Origin: Bacteroidales bacterium
Lineage (GTDB): Bacteria; Bacteroidota; Bacteroidia; Bacteroidales; ML635J-15
Direction of reading: 5' to 3'
NCBI GenBank assembly: GCA_031275085.1
Contig: JAISPG010000056.1
Span: forward strand, 62,001-126,000
Length of the DNA stretch: 64,000 nt
Of this stretch, positions 18,496-28,377 are shown piece after piece. The notes under the pieces are model-generated. The model searched no databases, was not told the origin of the DNA, and worked only from the letters and a program-made list of their open reading frames with translations. Position 1 is the stretch's first letter; every line of letters starts with the position of its first letter. Position numbers and translations under genes: made by a program.

Positions 18496-18518
18496 TCAAT
18501 ACTTAAATTTCTTATTTA

Positions 18519-19502
18519 CTATTGTATATCTTCAAGATATACTTTATCATATTTTTCTATTACGTCATCAGTTATGTAAGTAGCTCCCCTACGATCTTCC
18601 ACACTAAAAGCAATGGTTATTTTGTAAGGTTCGTTACCAAGATATTCAATTGTACTCCTAGTTCCGGCATTATGCGGTTTTATCCTGACATATTTTGTTT
18701 CATCTGAAGGATCCGTATAAACTATCTGATCTTCTATTTTTAATTCTGTTATTCTTAGTGGTGATGTAGCACTAACCAGCGTATCCATTGCTTCCTTATG
18801 AGATAGATTTCTTACATGATGTCCGAAATCATCATAAACTTCAAAGAACGGCTTATCCGGGTTACTTTTATGTCCCATGTATCCTATCGTTGTCGATACT
18901 CTTTGTGATAATTCGTCTGAATATAAATATGCACTAATATTATATGAAACGGATTCTCCGTTTTCTTCATGAGAATATACTCTCGGAAGTCTTATTACAC
19001 CGGCAACTCTGCTGTCGGTAGTCACATTCATGGTGTAACTGGTAAAAGGTATAGTATGTGATTCTCTGCTCATTAATTGATATGTTGTCCTGTCATTTGC
19101 AGGAGAATATGCTTCGGAAACATTCGCAACCCTCATTTTTCTTTGTATGGAATTGGAATTATTATCTTCGTCAACTGCCGTATAGGTTATGGCCAGGTCT
19201 CCTGTACGTGTAACATACCAGTTGTTTCTGCTGACATTTAAAATTTCTTCAATATCACTTGTAACTATAATATCTTCCGATAAGGATTTATTATCTTCAA
19301 CCCATACCGGCGGTTCGGGGTCAGTATATCTTGAATAGAGCAAAATAACTGTATCATACTGTCCTTCCGGTGCCGACTTTATTGGGATCTGATTAACCCC
19401 GTACAATTGTATAACCGGCTTTTTCGTGTCTTTCAAACAGCCTGTAAAAAGTAGGCTTATAATTATTGAAACTACTAAAAATATAAAAATTTTTTTGTTC
19501 AT
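18519..19502 (-). CDS. Lipoprotein with Ig-like (DUF5011-type) region
   Basis: The preferred start is the Met at 19502, which gives a lipoprotein signal (MNKKIFIFLVVSIIISLLFTGC, lipid-attachment Cys22); the frame is open further to 19559. The N-terminal mature region reads like a bacterial Ig-like DUF5011 domain (TKKPVIQLYGVNQIPI...GDLAITYTAVDEDNNSN), common in Bacteroidota surface lipoproteins. The C-terminal 200 residues are beta-rich and unassigned. It has its own promoter upstream and a strong terminator downstream, so it is a single-gene unit. The function is unknown; it is probably anchored in the outer membrane. Confidence 0.75.
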   Translation of the reverse strand: MNKKIFIFLVVSIIISLLFTGCLKDTKKPVIQLYGVNQIPIKSAPEGQYDTVILLYSRYTDPEPPVWVEDNKSLSEDIIVTSDIEEILNVSRNNWYVTRTGDLAITYTAVDEDNNSNSIQRKMRVANVSEAYSPANDRTTYQLMSRESHTIPFTSYTMNVTTDSRVAGVIRLPRVYSHEENGESVSYNISAYLYSDELSQRVSTTIGYMGHKSNPDKPFFEVYDDFGHHVRNLSHKEAMDTLVSATSPLRITELKIEDQIVYTDPSDETKYVRIKPHNAGTRSTIEYLGNEPYKITIAFSVEDRRGATYITDDVIEKYDKVYLEDIQ

Positions 19503-19528
19503 AATCATTTCTTTTTTGAAACTAACTG

Positions 19529-19560
19529 TAAAGATAATAAATTTCTTTGATAATCGCAAA
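19529..19560 (-). promoter_or_regulatory. Putative promoter for the lipoprotein gene
   Basis: On the minus strand TTTG (CAAA at 19557-19560), 20 nt and TATCTTTA (19529-19536) match the Bacteroidota promoter except for the final base. It lies about 27 bp upstream of the chosen start at 19502, which supports that start over the one at 19559. Confidence 0.55.
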
Positions 19561-19704
19561 TATATACATATTTTTTTACTATGATAAAAAATAAATATAT
19601 TTTTAAAACCAGGTATTTTAATGTATTGAACAGTATTAGTTCTTGACAGTAAGCAGCTTACTTATTTAACAGATAACATTAGTAATATTTTACCTGAAAA
19701 ATTA

Positions 19705-19941
19705 TTATTCCAGACTATTAAAAATTTCCAGGGCTTCATCAAAGTTCTTCCCGCAAAAAACAGGATCTGCTTTGCATTCATGACAGACCTTAGGTCTTTG
19801 TGGACTTTCAAACAATGCACAAAGCATATTTGAAGTAAGGTGCAGGCATCTTACATTTTTAGGTTTTCCATTTTCCATATCCGGAATTTTACTTGAAATA
19901 GAAGGTGCAATACAACATGCTCCGCATTTTCGACAATTCAT
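19705..19941 (-). CDS. YkgJ-type cysteine-cluster protein
   Basis: A 78-residue protein with the zinc or iron-sulfur cluster pattern of the YkgJ family: CRKCGACC at the N-terminus, then single cysteines in VRCLHL, MLCALF, KVCHEC and VFCGK. The length is normal for the short form. It has no signal peptide, so it is cytoplasmic. The biochemical role of these proteins is not established; they are usually annotated as putative Fe-S or zinc-cluster proteins. It lies 50 bp upstream of the stop of the large T9SS cargo gene, on the same strand but downstream in transcription. Confidence 0.82.
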   Translation of the reverse strand: MNCRKCGACCIAPSISSKIPDMENGKPKNVRCLHLTSNMLCALFESPQRPKVCHECKADPVFCGKNFDEALEIFNSLE

Positions 19942-19990
19942 ATTATTTGATCTGACAGAAAGTTTATGGTTTTATAAATTTTATACTAGC

Positions 19991-22900
19991 CTATCGTTTT
20001 ATAGTAACATGCCCTTTTATAATCTCTTTTGAGATACCGAGGTCGATTATATACCAGTATGTATCACTTGGAACAGGCTCGCCAAGATAGGTACCGTCCC
20101 ATCCGTCACCAGAAGCGTTAAATTCATATATTTCCTTACCATACCTGTCGAAAACTTTAACTACGGCATTAGGAAAATGATATAATCCTTCCAGTTTCCA
20201 GACGTCATTATATCCATCAGCATTTGGCGTGAAAAATGACGGGATCATGTAAATTGCTTCAAGAAAGAAATCAATGCTTGCTTTGCAATGATTCTTATCT
20301 CTGATAGATGCAGTATAATTTCCTGAAGGATAATTATAGAAAACATTTTCATTTTGCCACATATCCTCATCAAGAGAATATTGGTAAGGAGGAGTCCCTT
20401 CATCTCCATATATAAATACTCCGCCTGGTTTAACTTCAACACCAAGAATTACAGGATCAGACTGATATTTTATATTTATTGATGCCGAATTTGAACAATT
20501 ATAGGAATCAAACACAGTAACTCTGTAAGTTCCGGGTTCTCTAACTTCTATATATGGCAAATTACTGCCGGTATTCCACAAATATTTGTAATACTCTTCT
20601 TTTGGCGATAACGTATATACGTCGCCATCACATAAAGTAGTATCAAGTCCGAGAAACGGATAATCAACTATATTTTCATACATATAAATCGTATCAAGTC
20701 CGACACATCCGTTATTATCAGTGACTCTAACAGTAATTTCCTGAGTCTCGGATACATAAATAAAATTATTTGTACTTCCTGTACTCCATAATATTTCAGG
20801 ATAATTTGTTATTATTTCCAGCTTTACGGAATCATTTTCACAGAAATTAATATCATCGCCGAGATCAATGTCTGGCAAAGGATTTATAACAATACTGATA
20901 GTATCGTATTCAACACAACCTCCTGCATTACTGGTTGCTCTTACCCAATATGTTCCTGAAATTCCGGCAACCAAAGTAGAATCAGTAGTAGCATTATTCC
21001 ACAAATAAGAAGTATTTGTATAAGGGTTATTCGGATGTAACCTATATCCCAGGTTAGAGCAAACTGTTGTATCGTTTCCAAGATTGACAACAGGTCTTGG
21101 TACATGAGTTATATTTATCGAAGCAGAGTCCCGGCAACCATTCTGGTCAATAATTGTAACATAAATATTTCCACTTTCATTTGCCCAGTAAGTATTGGAT
21201 GTGGAGTTATCCGGCCATAAATAAGAAGGAAAACCCGGTGCTGCGGTTATTAATATACTGTCGTTTTCACAAATTGTGGTACGGCTACTTGTAAGATTGA
21301 TATCAGCTTGTGGGTATTTTATCAATTGAATTGTATCATAATAATAACATGTTCCGTCAAAAACTCTCAGCCAGTATTCTGCTTCTCTGTTTACTCGGAG
21401 GTAAGAATATACGGATCCGTTTGACCAAAGATATTGCTGATAACCCGGAACCTGTATATCTGTAAAATCTTTGGGACAAAAATAATATGGATCCACTGTA
21501 AACAAGGAAGGATTGGGCAGCTTTGATACAACCACACTTGCACTTGCACTACATGAATTTTCATCCGTAACTGTTATATAATATGTATTTTCGTCGAACA
21601 CATCTATTGATTGAGTATTTTCCCCGGTACTCCATGAATAGCTAAAATGTCCTGCACCAGCATCAAGTGTTACCATATCAAAAGGACATGCACTCACAGT
21701 CGCTGGCATATTTATAACAGGAGTTTCCAAAGCAACAACTTCAACATCTTTTTCAATTTCACATCCTGTATTATCAGTAACTGTAATTGTATAAATACCT
21801 GTACCTATTCCGCAAATATCTTCACTTGTTTGTCCACTGGACCAGTTGTATATAAATGGCGATGCTCCCCCGATAGTTTCTACGTCAATACACATATTAT
21901 TAGGGTCACAATTTATACTCGATACGATAATATCGCCAAACAGAAAATACTTTTTATATTTAATTATCATCAAATCGGAGTTCCCTCTGGATGTCTGGTT
22001 TGATGATTCAATTACAAAATTATTTTGGTACATTCCTCCTGTAATTATGTTACCGCTGTTGTCGATCCATATTGCATTACCGGAATCTGAATAAGGACTC
22101 CCTCCAAAATTCTTATAACTAAATGTACCATCATTCAGATATTTTACCAGAAAATAATCGGGTCCACCGTTTGAGTTTTCAGCTCCATCACCGAAATCTG
22201 CATTTTGTTCATACATTCCGGTAATAAAAATATTTTCATTGTTATCGACTATAATATCATTTGGATATACATTTCCGGTATTGCCAAAATTTATATTCAA
22301 AACAAGAGTTCCACCGGGATTATATTTTTGTATTACTCCCTGATTTACAGACTGATTTTTCCTATAACATACGTGTGAATTTCCATTTTCATCGGTTGTA
22401 ACAGCTCCTGCAACGTCGTCCAGATTAGTTCCGCCACCTCTTAACCACTGAGGTTCTCCTGAGCTGTTCAATTTAGCAATAAAAATATCACTGCCCCCTA
22501 AACTTATAATATGAAAAGGATCGAAATCTATTCTATTAATAAATTCTCCGGTAACAAAAATATTTCCATCAGAGTCGGATGCTATATCCAAACCATAACT
22601 ATCCCGTTGTAAATTTCCATATCTTTTTAACCATATTAAACTTCCCGAAGTGTTAAATTTTGCAACAAATACATTAATTCCGCCATTTGAAAAAATAACT
22701 TCACCCTCAAATTCAATTGTATGCTTAAAATATCCTGTAAATATTATATTATCATCATCATCAATACATATTCCTCCGGCTATTTCATCGTTTCCAGAAC
22801 CCAATGCTTTTGCCCACACAATATCTCCGTCAGGAGAATATTTAATAAAAAAGACATTATCATTAATCATAAAAGGCAGGATTGTTCCGTCAAAGTTTGC

Positions 22901-23290
22901 TATTCTGTTATAAACGCCAACAATATATACGTAGCCTTCGCTATCTACAGCAACTCCTGTACCATAATCATCTCTGTCGCTTCCACCGGTTCGTATCCAC
23001 AATAAATTTCCATTTTCATCCAGTTTGGCAAGGAAAACATCCTTATCTCCCGTTGATGTTACTGTTTCCGATTGAAATGTCAGTTCGCCGCTAAAATATC
23101 CTGTTAAATATATGTTTCCATCTTCATCGGTTGAAATAGCTTTTACTTCATCGCTGCTTATCCCTCCTGCTGTTTTTATCCATGAAAAATCTGTTTGCTC
23201 TCCGCAGACACTTTGAGGTTGCCCTTTTAAGCATTCATGCAGAAAAGTAAAAAATATAATTACAAATAATATTTTTATATAGTATTTCAT
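19991..23290 (-). CDS. Large secreted protein with T9SS type B sorting domain
   Basis: About 1,099 residues from the Met at 23290, which begins a signal peptide (MKYYIKILFVIIFFTFL); the frame opens slightly earlier at 23323. The first 430 residues are SBBP-type beta-propeller repeats (GNIYLTGYFSGELTF, GYVYIVGVY, GNIFVTGEF). About six Ig/PKD-like modules follow, each with a YxWxxG pattern (FSYSWSTGENTQSI, YLWNNATTDS, ILWSTGSTNN). The C-terminus is the gliding-motility/CHU-type sorting domain (FFTPNADGYNDVW, VKVFDRYGKEIYE, GTYWYIIDLG), which directs export by the type IX system. It follows the PorP/SprF gene by 1 bp, a common pairing for type B cargo. The ligand is unknown. Confidence 0.9.
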   Translation of the reverse strand: MKYYIKILFVIIFFTFLHECLKGQPQSVCGEQTDFSWIKTAGGISSDEVKAISTDEDGNIYLTGYFSGELTFQSETVTSTGDKDVFLAKLDENGNLLWIRTGGSDRDDYGTGVAVDSEGYVYIVGVYNRIANFDGTILPFMINDNVFFIKYSPDGDIVWAKALGSGNDEIAGGICIDDDDNIIFTGYFKHTIEFEGEVIFSNGGINVFVAKFNTSGSLIWLKRYGNLQRDSYGLDIASDSDGNIFVTGEFINRIDFDPFHIISLGGSDIFIAKLNSSGEPQWLRGGGTNLDDVAGAVTTDENGNSHVCYRKNQSVNQGVIQKYNPGGTLVLNINFGNTGNVYPNDIIVDNNENIFITGMYEQNADFGDGAENSNGGPDYFLVKYLNDGTFSYKNFGGSPYSDSGNAIWIDNSGNIITGGMYQNNFVIESSNQTSRGNSDLMIIKYKKYFLFGDIIVSSINCDPNNMCIDVETIGGASPFIYNWSSGQTSEDICGIGTGIYTITVTDNTGCEIEKDVEVVALETPVINMPATVSACPFDMVTLDAGAGHFSYSWSTGENTQSIDVFDENTYYITVTDENSCSASASVVVSKLPNPSLFTVDPYYFCPKDFTDIQVPGYQQYLWSNGSVYSYLRVNREAEYWLRVFDGTCYYYDTIQLIKYPQADINLTSSRTTICENDSILITAAPGFPSYLWPDNSTSNTYWANESGNIYVTIIDQNGCRDSASINITHVPRPVVNLGNDTTVCSNLGYRLHPNNPYTNTSYLWNNATTDSTLVAGISGTYWVRATSNAGGCVEYDTISIVINPLPDIDLGDDINFCENDSVKLEIITNYPEILWSTGSTNNFIYVSETQEITVRVTDNNGCVGLDTIYMYENIVDYPFLGLDTTLCDGDVYTLSPKEEYYKYLWNTGSNLPYIEVREPGTYRVTVFDSYNCSNSASINIKYQSDPVILGVEVKPGGVFIYGDEGTPPYQYSLDEDMWQNENVFYNYPSGNYTASIRDKNHCKASIDFFLEAIYMIPSFFTPNADGYNDVWKLEGLYHFPNAVVKVFDRYGKEIYEFNASGDGWDGTYLGEPVPSDTYWYIIDLGISKEIIKGHVTIKR

Positions 23291-23291
23291 T

Positions 23292-24302
23292 TTAAAAGTC
23301 GCTTTCAAAATAAGGAATATCAAACTTATTCCATGTAGAATAATAATTATGTAAAAATTTAATTCCTATAGAAATCTGATGTGTACCAAAATTTCGTGTT
23401 TGTATCCTGGTTAAACCGAAATCATATAAGTAAGAAAGTGTAAACTTATTAAACGTAAAACCAAAAGCAGGAGATACTGATAGCGGGGAAAAATGTTGTT
23501 TATCCATTGTTTGCTTGTATAATATTCCTACCCAGAATTCATTTGAATGTTTTACAAATGTTGATTTTACTTTTTTATCAAACAGAAAATAATACCTGAA
23601 GCTAAAATCCGCCTGATTCTGTCCGTGCAAATTTGTCTTAAAAGTAAGAGATGGTCTTACCTGCCCGTCTCTTCCTACATTCCATATTTTCCCAAAATGA
23701 AAATTATGTAAAAAATATCTGCGCGGCTCATAGCTATCGTTATAAAGTTTATCGGTATATGGAATCAGATTATCTACAGCATAACCAATAAACAATGATG
23801 TGGTGGAAAGGAGTATGCCCGCATTGGCATTCGGCAAAAAAGAAGATACGCTTGAATATTTTATTACAGGATCATATATATCACTTTCAAAATTTGATTC
23901 ATCCAGTATATGGAATTCCCCTCTTAATGATATTCCGAATGATAAAATAAGTTTATTTGTTCTTTTACTTTTAAGAAGTAAATGATATGAGCCTGATAAT
24001 TGAAGCCCATGATGTGAATTTGGTCCGTTACTGTCTGTAAATATATAACCTCCTATCCCTAAATTCTGGTCTTTAAGTCTATGCCTCATTAATAAGAATG
24101 ACGTTCTGGGAGAGTCTTTTATTCCGGTCCATTGTTCCCTATGAGCGAGTTTTATTACAGAAGATTCTGCTATTCCCGTAAAACATGGATTTACCAGCAT
24201 ATAATCAAAAATATATTGTTCATGTACAGGTACTTCCTGAGCTTTTAAAGAAATTACAGAAATCCCGAATACAACGAATAATATTATTTTTTTTAAAGTC
24301 AT
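23292..24302 (-). CDS. PorP/SprF family type IX secretion membrane protein
   Basis: A 336-residue outer-membrane protein with an N-terminal signal peptide (MTLKKIILFVVFGISVISLKAQ). The family-typical start QYIFDYMLVNPCFTGI follows, then LAHREQWTGIKDSPRTSF and repeated barrel strands ending FGTHQISIGIKF near the C-terminus. PorP/SprF proteins work with type B sorting domains in type IX secretion or surface attachment. The large cargo gene starts 1 bp after this stop, so the pair is almost certainly co-transcribed. Several paralogues are usual per genome, so this one is probably dedicated to its neighbour rather than the core secretion gene. Confidence 0.9.
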   Translation of the reverse strand: MTLKKIILFVVFGISVISLKAQEVPVHEQYIFDYMLVNPCFTGIAESSVIKLAHREQWTGIKDSPRTSFLLMRHRLKDQNLGIGGYIFTDSNGPNSHHGLQLSGSYHLLLKSKRTNKLILSFGISLRGEFHILDESNFESDIYDPVIKYSSVSSFLPNANAGILLSTTSLFIGYAVDNLIPYTDKLYNDSYEPRRYFLHNFHFGKIWNVGRDGQVRPSLTFKTNLHGQNQADFSFRYYFLFDKKVKSTFVKHSNEFWVGILYKQTMDKQHFSPLSVSPAFGFTFNKFTLSYLYDFGLTRIQTRNFGTHQISIGIKFLHNYYSTWNKFDIPYFESDF

Positions 24303-24307
24303 TTAAA

Positions 24308-25006
24308 TTACACAAAAAGAGTTTTATTTTGGTTATTATAATTTCTGTTTCCAAAAATAGCAGTACCTATTCTTATAATTGTACTTCCTTCTTCAATTGC
24401 TAATTTCCAGTCTCCGCTCATACCCATACTGATTTCAGAAAAATTGTTGTTTCCCTGAAAAAAGTTATTTTTTAATTCTGTGAAATAATTTTTTAAAATT
24501 TTAAATTCTTTTTTTATTTTTTCATCATCTTCAACAAAGGAAGCTATTCCCATTACACCACAAATGTTAATATTCCTGAAACTTTTATATTCTTCTGATT
24601 CTATTATTTTTGCAGCTTCGTCATAATCCAGTCCGTATTTTGTTTCTTCCATTGCAATATGAAATTGCAAAAGACAGTTTATGATACGTGAATTTTTCTC
24701 AGCATATTTATTTATCTCAGCAAGTAATTTCAGACTATCGACACTTTGGATCATATCAACAAAAGGAGCGATATATTTTACTTTGTTTGTCTGCAAGTGC
24801 CCTATAAGATGCCACTCAATATCCAGTCCCGATAACTGTTCGTATTTTGCTGTAAGTTCCTGAACTTTGTTTTCTCCGAATATTTTCTGACCGTTCTTAT
24901 ATGCTTCGGTTATTGCTTCAACAGGCTGAGTTTTTGATACGGCAACAAGTTTCACTCCTGACGGTATTTCAGCTTTAAGTTGTTTTATGTTACATGCAAT
25001 ATCCAT
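24308..25006 (-). CDS. YggS/PLPBP-type PLP homeostasis protein
   Basis: A 232-residue fold-type III PLP-binding protein of the YggS (PROSC) family. The PLP lysine lies in KLVAVSKTQPVEAI near the N-terminus, followed by FGENKVQE, WHLIGHLQTNK, the MGIASF segment and the phosphate-binding SMGMSGDWKLAIEEGST...RIGTAIFG. The family keeps vitamin B6 balance and has no known catalytic activity. Length and motifs are complete. It lies 5 bp upstream of the PorP/SprF stop-start junction region and 12 bp downstream of the Mpv17-like gene, so this stretch reads as one operon of mixed function. Confidence 0.92.
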   Translation of the reverse strand: MDIACNIKQLKAEIPSGVKLVAVSKTQPVEAITEAYKNGQKIFGENKVQELTAKYEQLSGLDIEWHLIGHLQTNKVKYIAPFVDMIQSVDSLKLLAEINKYAEKNSRIINCLLQFHIAMEETKYGLDYDEAAKIIESEEYKSFRNINICGVMGIASFVEDDEKIKKEFKILKNYFTELKNNFFQGNNNFSEISMGMSGDWKLAIEEGSTIIRIGTAIFGNRNYNNQNKTLFV

Positions 25007-25018
25007 TTGTTTTATAAT

Positions 25019-25717
25019 TTACTTTTTTTGTTTTCCGGCAAGCGCAGCTATAGACAGCAATATTCCAAGGGCTACACCAAGTATTGCAGCAAACAGCACC
25101 TGGAAATTTTCCGGTAATAAAAATGTTATTGTATGCGCCGGATACCAGAACAAAGGAATAGTCTTCTTGAATACAAAACTCCATTGTCTTTTCCAGTCAA
25201 TGGTTGTTAATATATTTCCCATTGGAATTGGTGAAAACAATCCTTTTAGTGTGCCGCCGGTATTCATAATATGAGTATCTGTAACTTTATGAAGTGTCAT
25301 AAATACAGGAGCAAATATTGTATTCATGGCAACAGAAATACATAATGCAATGAAAGCCTTAGTCCATGAAAGATCTCCTTTTATTATTGATGTGGCATTT
25401 TGCAATCCCATTTTTTCAAGAAATACCGGAACACCTGAAGAGAATATTGTCATTGCCATACTAATTCCCATACCAAGTATTCCCCATACCAATGCACGTG
25501 GAAGAATTCCGAATCCTTTTTTATTGTATACACCGGAAGTTATCCTTAAGCCTATACATTCTCCGAATGTTGACAATAATGCAAATTTAAGGAAACTCAT
25601 TATCATAGGATGAGTACTGTTGAAGTTAATGTACCAGTTATAAACTTCATTTGACAGGAAGAATGGCAACAAACACACTACAACACATATTACAACTATC
25701 AGATCCGATCTCTTCAT
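25019..25717 (-). CDS. Mpv17/PMP22-like inner-membrane protein
   Basis: A 232-residue protein with about five membrane spans. The C-terminal part (PLFWYPAHTITFLLPENFQVLFAA...LG) resembles the signature of the Mpv17/PMP22 family, where a Trp/Pro segment and a conserved Asn/Gln pattern precede the last helix. Bacteroidota carry such homologues, but the function is unknown; eukaryotic members form channels of peroxisomes or mitochondria. The N-terminal Met is preceded by about 160 bp with no gene. It is the first gene of the operon that continues with the YggS-type and T9SS genes. Confidence 0.6.
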   Translation of the reverse strand: MKRSDLIVVICVVVCLLPFFLSNEVYNWYINFNSTHPMIMSFLKFALLSTFGECIGLRITSGVYNKKGFGILPRALVWGILGMGISMAMTIFSSGVPVFLEKMGLQNATSIIKGDLSWTKAFIALCISVAMNTIFAPVFMTLHKVTDTHIMNTGGTLKGLFSPIPMGNILTTIDWKRQWSFVFKKTIPLFWYPAHTITFLLPENFQVLFAAILGVALGILLSIAALAGKQKK

Positions 25718-25877
25718 GTTCGATTTTCAATTATTTATCATTCAGTCTTCTCTATTTCGCTTTTTATTTGTTTTCTTTATCTCACATAAAAACAATTATC
25801 ATTATCAAAGAAACAACTAAAATAGTTATCAGGAAACTTTTTATTCAAAAAAGTCCTTTCTGTTTGGATATGAATTA

Positions 25878-27935
25878 TTATTTCTCGATTCTTATCCTTG
25901 CATCAACAGCTTTTACATATTTAGAGTTTCCCAATAAAGGATTCAAATCCATTTCAAATATTTCAGGAGCGGTTTTAACTAAAACCGACACTCTTGAAAC
26001 TAATTCGGCAAATTCGTTTTCGTTAACCGGTTCCTGACCTCTTACTCCCTGAATTATTTTATACGACTTCAGACTTTTTATCATTTCCAGAGCCTCTATG
26101 TTGCTGATAGGAGCAAGACCGGCTTTTACATCTTTAAGTACTTCGATAAAAATTCCACCCAGACCACACAATACCATATGTCCGAATTTATCTTCACGTT
26201 TAGCGCCGATAAATATTTCCGTTCCTTTCAGTTGCTCAGCCAGCATTATTGCATATGTGTCTTTGATCTGTATCATTCGTTTAAATTCTTTACGTACTGT
26301 TTCTTCATCCATTACGTTAAGAACAACTCCGCCAACATCGGATTTATGTACAGGTCCGACAACTTTCATTACTAACGGGAAACCTATTTCGCGTGCTAAT
26401 TTAACACATGTTTCTTCGTTATCGGTAACTCCTTCTTTTGATCTTGGAATTCCCGCAGCATCAAGAAGTTCGTGTATCTGTTCCGGATTGAGGTAACCGT
26501 TTGGTGAGTTATCTACAACCTTACGTATCCTTTGCACATCGACTTCCGGTAGTTTTATATTTTCCGGCAATGGTTTCGGAGTATTGAATATTTTAGCCAG
26601 TGTAGTTCCGAAAATAACTTCGTCGGGGAAATATGTTTTTCCCTTGTTTACAAATTCTTTTATTTCTTCCTGTACTATTTCAAATGATGGAAATATCGGG
26701 AATATCGGTTTTTTTGTAGTGTCAAGTTTTTCTGATAATACTCTGTATGGTTCAAAAACAGGAGCTAATCCGGGACTTCCGAAAATAACAGCTATTCCGT
26801 CTATTTCATTGAAGTCGTTATTACATGCATCAAGTATTAATCCTAATTGTTCTGCTGTTCCTGTAGCCAAGAAATCGATAGGATTTCCGACCGACGATCC
26901 TCCGAATAGTTGTGATAACAATTCCTGTGCTTTTGGTCCTTCAATATGTGGAATTTCCATTTGTCCATTTGACAGGGCATCTGTAAGCATAACAGCCGGT
27001 CCTCCTGCATGTGTGACAATTGCAATATTTCTGCCTTTTAATTCGGGATATGTAAATATTGCTGCTGTAGTCATTAATTCTTCACGTCCGTGACAACGAA
27101 CTATTCCTGCTTTACGGAAAAGTGCTTCTACTGCAATATCCGGACTTGCCAAAGCTCCGGTATGTGAAGATGCTGCACGGCTTCCGGCTGCGGAACTTCC
27201 TGATTTTATTGCTGCAATACGGCACCCTTTGCGAATTAATGATGCTGAGTGTTTTAAAAATTTATCGGGTTTATTTATACTTTCCACATATAAAAGTTTT
27301 ATACGTGAACTTTTTTCAGGATCAAAAGTTTCGTCAAGATGTTCAAGTAACTCTTCAACGCCAAGTTGTGCTGAATTACCAACAGCAAAAACACTGTTAA
27401 ACTTCACTCCTTTTCTTATACCATTGTCAATGATAAATATTGCTGTTGCTCCAGATCCTGAAATAAAATCAACACCTTTAGGATCAAGTCTGGGAACCGG
27501 AGATGTAAATGCTCCGTTATAATGTGTTGTTAACATTCCCGTACAATTAGGACCAATCAGTGAACCGTTTACAGAATTTATAGTTTCTACAATTTTTCTT
27601 TCAAGCTCGGCACCTTCTTTGTTTTCTTCGCTAAAACCAGCTGATAAGATTATAAAACCTCCGGTCCCTTTATCTTTTGTAAGTACCTGAACAGCTTCCA
27701 GACAATATTTTGCAGCAATTGCGATTATTGCACAATCAGTTTGAGGTAATTCTTCAACTGTTTTATAACTTTTTATTCCCTGTACGGTGTCTGCTTTGGG
27801 GTTTACCACATATATGTTTCCTTTAAAATCACTCTCTATAAGATTTCTCAACACAGCGCCACCTGGTTTATAAACGTCGTCCGAGCCGCCAACTACTACT
27901 ATACTATTTGGTTTTAGTAATTTATCATTAATCAT
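25878..27935 (-). CDS. ADP-forming acetate/acyl-CoA ligase, fused alpha-beta
   Basis: A 685-residue cytoplasmic enzyme combining both subunits of NDP-forming acyl-CoA synthetase. A CoA-binding Rossmann domain comes first (VVVGGSDDVYKPGGAVLRNL, residues 13-32), then succinyl-CoA-ligase-like domains with the phosphohistidine in SSHTGALASPD. The C-terminal third is an ATP-grasp domain (FPLVMKVVGPVHKSDVGGV, GTEIFIGAKRED). It converts acetyl-CoA or another acyl-CoA plus ADP and phosphate to the acid and ATP, conserving energy in fermentation. It stands alone with a TATCTTTG box upstream, and the acyl specificity cannot be read. Confidence 0.9.
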   Translation of the reverse strand: MINDKLLKPNSIVVVGGSDDVYKPGGAVLRNLIESDFKGNIYVVNPKADTVQGIKSYKTVEELPQTDCAIIAIAAKYCLEAVQVLTKDKGTGGFIILSAGFSEENKEGAELERKIVETINSVNGSLIGPNCTGMLTTHYNGAFTSPVPRLDPKGVDFISGSGATAIFIIDNGIRKGVKFNSVFAVGNSAQLGVEELLEHLDETFDPEKSSRIKLLYVESINKPDKFLKHSASLIRKGCRIAAIKSGSSAAGSRAASSHTGALASPDIAVEALFRKAGIVRCHGREELMTTAAIFTYPELKGRNIAIVTHAGGPAVMLTDALSNGQMEIPHIEGPKAQELLSQLFGGSSVGNPIDFLATGTAEQLGLILDACNNDFNEIDGIAVIFGSPGLAPVFEPYRVLSEKLDTTKKPIFPIFPSFEIVQEEIKEFVNKGKTYFPDEVIFGTTLAKIFNTPKPLPENIKLPEVDVQRIRKVVDNSPNGYLNPEQIHELLDAAGIPRSKEGVTDNEETCVKLAREIGFPLVMKVVGPVHKSDVGGVVLNVMDEETVRKEFKRMIQIKDTYAIMLAEQLKGTEIFIGAKREDKFGHMVLCGLGGIFIEVLKDVKAGLAPISNIEALEMIKSLKSYKIIQGVRGQEPVNENEFAELVSRVSVLVKTAPEIFEMDLNPLLGNSKYVKAVDARIRIEK

Positions 27936-27957
27936 AATCTCTTATTTTCGTTTACTG

Positions 27958-27965
27958 CAAAGATA
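27958..27965 (-). promoter_or_regulatory. -7 box upstream of acyl-CoA ligase gene
   Basis: TATCTTTG (CAAAGATA on the plus strand) matches TAnnTTTG exactly and lies 23 bp before the start codon at 27935. No TTTG stands at the expected -33 distance. Confidence 0.4.
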
Positions 27966-28059
27966 AAATTTATTTCAAACAATACGGGTATATAATATGT
28001 TTTTTATGCAGTAAATAACTATTTCGGGAAATTTATATTTTGGGTTCTACAGGTTGCTT

Positions 28060-28320
28060 TTATTCACTCCTCTTATTATAACGTTTCTTATTTTCATACC
28101 AAAATGTTATACCAAAAAATGTACTGATTAATAAAATTCCGATTGATAAATAAAAAGATGTTTCAAATAAATTATCATCTGAACCTGAAAAAAACTTTAT
28201 CATTAAAATTGTAAAAAATGTAAGTATAGCATATATGGTACTACAAACAACACAAAAGACAATTTTATGTTTTTGTTTCCATAATTTCCAGTAGCGGATA
28301 GTTTTTCGTTTTAAAATCAT
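28060..28320 (-). CDS. Small two-span membrane protein
   Basis: An 86-residue protein with a strongly basic N-terminus (KRKTIRYWKLWKQKHK), two predicted membrane spans (about residues 19-42 and 56-72) and a basic C-terminal tail. I do not recognise a family. It lies between the acyl-CoA ligase gene and the hydrogenase-like cassette, 57 bp downstream of the latter on the same strand, and could be its last member. Support is composition and length only. Confidence 0.55.
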   Translation of the reverse strand: MILKRKTIRYWKLWKQKHKIVFCVVCSTIYAILTFFTILMIKFFSGSDDNLFETSFYLSIGILLISTFFGITFWYENKKRYNKRSE

Positions 28321-28377
28321 AATGTTTTAATTCTACTTAACTCTATAATATTATTTGGAATTTTGAATATATTCTAC

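Noticed and set aside
28060..28320. Two-span small protein as a hydrogenase subunit
   Set aside because: No Cys or metal motif; kept only as a hypothetical membrane protein.
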